Assembly (NCBI GenBank): GCA_015661135.1
Contig: JACVXW010000065.1
Coordinates: 1 to 7,669, forward strand
Direction: 5' to 3'
Length of the DNA stretch: 7,669 bases
Origin: Chloroflexota bacterium
GTDB taxonomy: Bacteria; Chloroflexota; Limnocylindria; Limnocylindrales; CSP1-4
The notes under the pieces were generated by a model. That model made no database searches. It was not told the DNA's origin and was given only the letters and a program-made list of their open reading frames with translations. The position numbers and the translations under genes were made by a program. Below, one piece after another: positions 4,655 through 7,669 of this stretch; the stretch's first letter is position 1, and every line of letters starts with the position of its first letter.

Positions 4655-6238
4655 TCAGCCTTCGACCGATTCGACATCGAGGCGAGGAAACAACGGCTCC
4701 GGCGCGGCCAGCCGCCCCGCCTCCCCCAGCCGAGCGCCCCAGGACAACTCATCAAGCAGCGCTGGCCCGCCCTTGCCGTCGGCGGCGTAGGCATACTCGT
4801 GACCCAGCTGGGCGAGCAGCCGCGGCGCGGTGTTCGGAAGGAACGGGGCCGCCGCGAGCCCCAGGAGCCGGCAGGCCTCCACCAGGTCGCCGAGGACGTC
4901 GCGCAGGCGATCGGCCGCTTCGAGGTCACCGGCCTTTGCCGCCTTCGCCAGCGACCACGGCTGCTCCGCGTCCACGAATCGGTTCGCCGCGCCCACGAAC
5001 TCCCAGAGCGACGCAAGCGCGTCGTGCAAAAGGCACGCCTCCAGCCGTTCACAGTAGGCCGCGAGCGCGGCGGCCCAGTCGTGGGCGAGCGGCGACGAGC
5101 CCGGCTCGGTCCGAGGGGCCGGCCGCTCCCCATCCAGGTAGCGCCCGGCCATCGATACGGTCCGGTTCACGAGGTTGCCGAAGTCGTTCGCCAAGTCCGC
5201 GTTGTAGCGGCGGACGAAGGCGTCCCAGCTGACTTCGGTGTCGCGGTCGAAGGCGACCTCGCGAAGCGTCACGTAGCGCGCCCCATCCGCACCGAACGCC
5301 GCCACGAAGTCCACCGGGTCCATGAAGTTGCCGCGGCTCTTGCTCATCCGCTCGCCGCCGGCTGCGAGCAGCCAGCCGTGGATCCAGACTTTGCTGGGGG
5401 CTTCCAAGCCGGCGCTCCAGAGCATCGCCGGCCAGAAGACCGTGTGAAACCGGGCGATGTCCTTGCCGATGACGTGGAGATCGGCCGGCCACCACCGCGC
5501 GAATGCCTCGGGGTCGTCCGGGAAGCCGGCACCGGTGATGTAGTTGATCAGGGCGTCGTACCAGACATAGATCGTGCCCGCCTCCGCGTCCCACGAGCCG
5601 TCCTCGCGCTGCGCGGTCTGGCCATCCTCGCCGATCGGGAACGGGATCCCCCAGGTCGCGCCGGCGCGCGAGATCGAGAAGTCCTCGAGGCCCTGCCGGA
5701 TGAAGCCGAGCATCTCGTTGCGCCTGTAGTCCGGTTGCACCGCGCCGGGGTTGTCCAGGAACCAGCGCTCGAGGCGCTCCTGATAGGCCGACAGTCGGAA
5801 GAACCAGTTCTTCTCGGTCAGCCACTGGAGCGGGACCTCGGGGTGGTTGGGGCAGATCGTGCCGCGGGCGGTCTCGGTGACGTCGGTCGCGTTCCGGAAG
5901 CCCTCGTTCGGGCAGTACCAGCCCTCGTAGGTCCCGAGGTAGATGTCACCGTTTGCGTGGGCGCGCCGGACCATCTCCTGGGCTGCTCGGACGTGATCCG
6001 GGTCCGTGGTCCGGATGAACCGGTCCGGCGAGATCGAAAGGGCGTCCTCGGCGGCGATGAACAGGCCGACCTTCTCGTCCACGAACGCCTTGGGGCTGAT
6101 CCCGTCCTCGGCGGCCCGCTGGGCGATGTTGACCGAGTGCTCGTCCGTGCCGGTCAGGAATCGGGTTTCGTCGCCCTTGAACGGCGATGGTAGCAGCGAG
6201 CAACCCACGGCCCACGAAGGTGTGGGCCCGGCCGTCAA
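4655..6238 (-). CDS. metG: Methionyl-tRNA synthetase, N-terminally truncated (no HIGH motif)
   Basis: MetRS charges tRNA-Met with methionine. The frame is 527 codons from a TTG that overlaps the purH stop. From residue 20 onward it is a clear short-type bacterial MetRS: FKGDETRFLTGTDEH (20-34), the knuckle region (109-132), WGIPFPIGED, YVWYDALINYITG (224-236), HVIGKDI, HGWLLAAGGERMSKSRGNFMDP with the KMSKS motif as RMSKS (297-301), NADLANDFGNLVNRT, then the anticodon-binding helical domain to the end. Compared with Thermus MetRS, about 37 N-terminal residues are missing, including the first Rossmann strand (VTTPIYYVN) and HIGH. Residues 1-19 match nothing in the family, and no frame in the preceding 100 bases encodes HIGH. 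The knuckle reads C109-x2-E112 and C129-x2-H132, with Glu where a second Cys is usual. The ORF is otherwise undamaged. It is a recent true deletion, a pseudogene with another metG elsewhere, or an assembly error. As written, the protein should not be catalytically competent. Confidence 0.9.
   Translation of the reverse strand: MTAGPTPSWAVGCSLLPSPFKGDETRFLTGTDEHSVNIAQRAAEDGISPKAFVDEKVGLFIAAEDALSISPDRFIRTTDPDHVRAAQEMVRRAHANGDIYLGTYEGWYCPNEGFRNATDVTETARGTICPNHPEVPLQWLTEKNWFFRLSAYQERLERWFLDNPGAVQPDYRRNEMLGFIRQGLEDFSISRAGATWGIPFPIGEDGQTAQREDGSWDAEAGTIYVWYDALINYITGAGFPDDPEAFARWWPADLHVIGKDIARFHTVFWPAMLWSAGLEAPSKVWIHGWLLAAGGERMSKSRGNFMDPVDFVAAFGADGARYVTLREVAFDRDTEVSWDAFVRRYNADLANDFGNLVNRTVSMAGRYLDGERPAPRTEPGSSPLAHDWAAALAAYCERLEACLLHDALASLWEFVGAANRFVDAEQPWSLAKAAKAGDLEAADRLRDVLGDLVEACRLLGLAAAPFLPNTAPRLLAQLGHEYAYAADGKGGPALLDELSWGARLGEAGRLAAPEPLFPRLDVESVEG
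6209..6228 (-). terminator. Hairpin just after purH
   Basis: GGCCCAC and GTGGGCC form a perfect 7-bp stem with a 6-nt loop, 6 nt past the purH stop codon. No U-tract follows on the minus strand, so it is a weak or Rho-assisted terminator at best. It lies in the 57 nt between purH and the first recognisable MetRS codon, so the N-terminal filler codons of the metG frame are partly this hairpin. That argues they are not native coding sequence. Confidence 0.45.
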
Positions 6239-7669
6239 TGGCGGAAGTGGCGGGTCCCGGTGATCAGCATGGTGGCGCCGGCCGCATCGGCTGTGGCCAC
6301 GATCTCTGCGTCGCGGACCGAGCCGCCGGGCTGGGCGAAAGCCGTCACGCCGGCCTCGAGGCAGACCTCCACGGCGTCCGGGTACGGGTAGAACGCGTCC
6401 GAGCCGCAGGCGGCGCCGGCCAATGCCTCCTCGCCGGCGAAGCGGCGGGCCTTCTCGACCGCCTGGCGGGCGGCGTCCACGCGGGAGACCTGACCGGAGC
6501 CCATCCCGATGAGCGCGCCGTCCTTCACGAGGACGATGGCGTTGGATGAGAGCCCGCGGGCCAGGCGCCAGGCGAGGTCGAGGTCGGTGCGCTCGCGATC
6601 GGTGGGCGACCGCCTGGTCACGACCGTCCAGGCCGATGGGTCGTCCGGGATCACGTCCGGCGCGGTGACGAGGATCGCGCCGCCGGCCGTCCGAACGCTG
6701 GCCCGGGGCGACGGCACGGCGGGAGGCTCATCAAGCGCGAGGTCGGGGGCCACGAGCAGCCGGAGGTTCGGCTTCGCGGCCAGGACCTCCCGCGCACCCG
6801 CGTCGAAGCCAGGCGCGACGACGACCTCGAGGAAGATGGTCGCGAGCCGCTCGGCAACCGCTCGATCGACCTCGCGGGTCAGGGCCACGACCCCGCCGAA
6901 CGCGGAGACCGGGTCGCCGGCGAGCGCCGCTTCCCACGCGCCGAGGAGCGTCCCGCGTTCCGCCGCGCCGCAGGCATTGGTGTGCTTGACGATGACGCAG
7001 GCAGGACCGCGGAGCTGGCGCGCGACGCTGGCGGCCGCGGCGGCATCGAGGACGTTGTTGTGCGACAGCGCCTTGCCCTGGAGCGGCGAGGCGCCGCTCG
7101 CGAACGGCCCGGCCTCGGCGTCCGGCCCGGGCCGCCGGTACCGCGCCGCGGTCTGGTGCGGGTTCTCCCCGTAGCGGAGGGTCTCCACCTTCTCCAGGCC
7201 GACCGTCAGCGTCGGCGGGTACGGGTCCGTGGCACCCGGCAGGCCTGGCCAGTCCGGCAGGTCCACGCCGGCCGCCGCCATCCGCACGGGAAGTTCGGCG
7301 GCGATCCGGGCGTCGTACGCCGCGGTGTGCGCAAAGGCCTCCACGGCGAGCGCGGCTCGCAGGCCCTCGGCGACGGGCGCGGCCTCGTCGGCCGCGGACC
7401 CGAGCGTGGCGAGCGCCTGGAGCACCTCTCCGTACCGTGCCGCCGAGGTCACGATCACGACGCTCGCGTGGTTCTTGGCAGCCGCCCGGACCATCGATGG
7501 CCCGCCGATGTCGATCTCCTCGACGAGCTCGTCCAAGGTGATCCCGTCGCGCTCAGCGGCTGCAGCGAACGGGTACAGATTCGCCACGACCACCTCGAAG
7601 GGCGCGATGGCGGTGGCGGCGAGCGCGTCGCGGTGGGCGGCCAGGCGTCGATCCGCCAGGATCCCGGCG
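6235..7669 (-). CDS. purH: Bifunctional purine biosynthesis protein PurH, 5' end beyond window
   Basis: PurH performs the last two steps of de novo IMP synthesis: AICAR formyltransferase and IMP cyclohydrolase. The visible part is 477 residues, beginning in the cyclohydrolase domain at AGILADRRLAAHR. About 70 N-terminal residues lie past the window end. Visible blocks are VVVANLYPF, EEIDIGGPSMVRAAAKNH, RYGENPHQTA, LQGKALSHNN, the formyltransferase KHTNACG with the catalytic Lys-His pair (6967-6987), SAFGGVVALTREVD, ATIFLEVVVAPGFD, GMGSGQVSRVDA, SDAFYPYPDAVE and the terminal QPGGSVRD and TGTRHFRH. The C-terminus is complete, with a TGA stop. The usual NPCG is NACG here, a mild change. It is the most upstream gene seen and may lead the transcript into metG, although a hairpin follows the stop. 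Confidence 0.97.
   Translation of the reverse strand, partial: AGILADRRLAAHRDALAATAIAPFEVVVANLYPFAAAAERDGITLDELVEEIDIGGPSMVRAAAKNHASVVIVTSAARYGEVLQALATLGSAADEAAPVAEGLRAALAVEAFAHTAAYDARIAAELPVRMAAAGVDLPDWPGLPGATDPYPPTLTVGLEKVETLRYGENPHQTAARYRRPGPDAEAGPFASGASPLQGKALSHNNVLDAAAAASVARQLRGPACVIVKHTNACGAAERGTLLGAWEAALAGDPVSAFGGVVALTREVDRAVAERLATIFLEVVVAPGFDAGAREVLAAKPNLRLLVAPDLALDEPPAVPSPRASVRTAGGAILVTAPDVIPDDPSAWTVVTRRSPTDRERTDLDLAWRLARGLSSNAIVLVKDGALIGMGSGQVSRVDAARQAVEKARRFAGEEALAGAACGSDAFYPYPDAVEVCLEAGVTAFAQPGGSVRDAEIVATADAAGATMLITGTRHFRH

Noticed and set aside
3968..6193. Plus-strand open frame of 741 codons across metG, the VOC gene and tatD
   Set aside because: It is antisense to three supported genes, low complexity, with no ribosome site or recognisable motif. 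It is a GC artefact.
6185..6200. Minus-strand TACCAT as a possible -10 box for metG
   Set aside because: No acceptable -35 lies 15-19 bp upstream, so it is not called as a promoter.
6182..6230. Alternative-frame peptide with ATIA just before metG, reminiscent of the TTIAAD stretch after HIGH
   Set aside because: Only three or four residues agree, and no HIGH or preceding strand is encoded, so a frameshifted native N-terminus is not supported.

Overview
This 7,669-base, very GC-rich window reads as an ordinary bacterial housekeeping region with some unusual details. All six supported protein genes lie on the minus strand, so transcription runs from high to low coordinates: purH (partial) > metG > a VOC-fold gene > tatD > a lipoprotein gene, then a gene-free interval of about 450 bp, then groES > groEL. 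No rRNA, tRNA, CRISPR array, transposase or phage gene was seen. GC-saturated codons, HrcA/CIRCE-type control of groESL, TTG and GTG start codons with GGAGG-type ribosome sites, and an AMIN-like lipoprotein fit a high-GC Chloroflexota (perhaps a Limnocylindria-like lineage) or an actinobacterium. This placement is inference from general features only.

Region 1-2288 is a complete groESL heat-shock operon. A sigma70-type promoter (TTGACA, 18 bp, TACACT) is followed at once by a CIRCE operator, a leader of about 180 nt, groES and groEL. Both chaperonin genes start with TTG. A GC hairpin sits between them.

Region 2289-2741 has no supportable gene. It holds three tandem copies of a 14-bp GC-rich unit, a 19-bp near-palindrome, three dispersed copies of a GTGCC(T/C)GTGGCGCA element about 102-103 bp apart, and a terminator-like hairpin just past the lipoprotein stop.

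Region 2742-7669 is a compact run of genes for a lipoprotein with an AMIN-like domain, a TatD-family metal-dependent hydrolase, a small VOC-fold protein, methionyl-tRNA synthetase and the bifunctional purine enzyme PurH, which runs off the window. The clearest anomaly is metG. The gene is in frame and intact from the GTDEH block through RMSKS to the C-terminus, but the first 37 or so residues of the family, including the HIGH signature, are absent. The purH stop codon lies only 57 nt upstream of the first recognisable MetRS codon. Two short tandem duplications sit at the start and at the stop of tatD.

I did not find a convincing new multi-gene system. The points most worth checking are the headless metG, the intergenic repeat family and the micro-duplications at the tatD borders.
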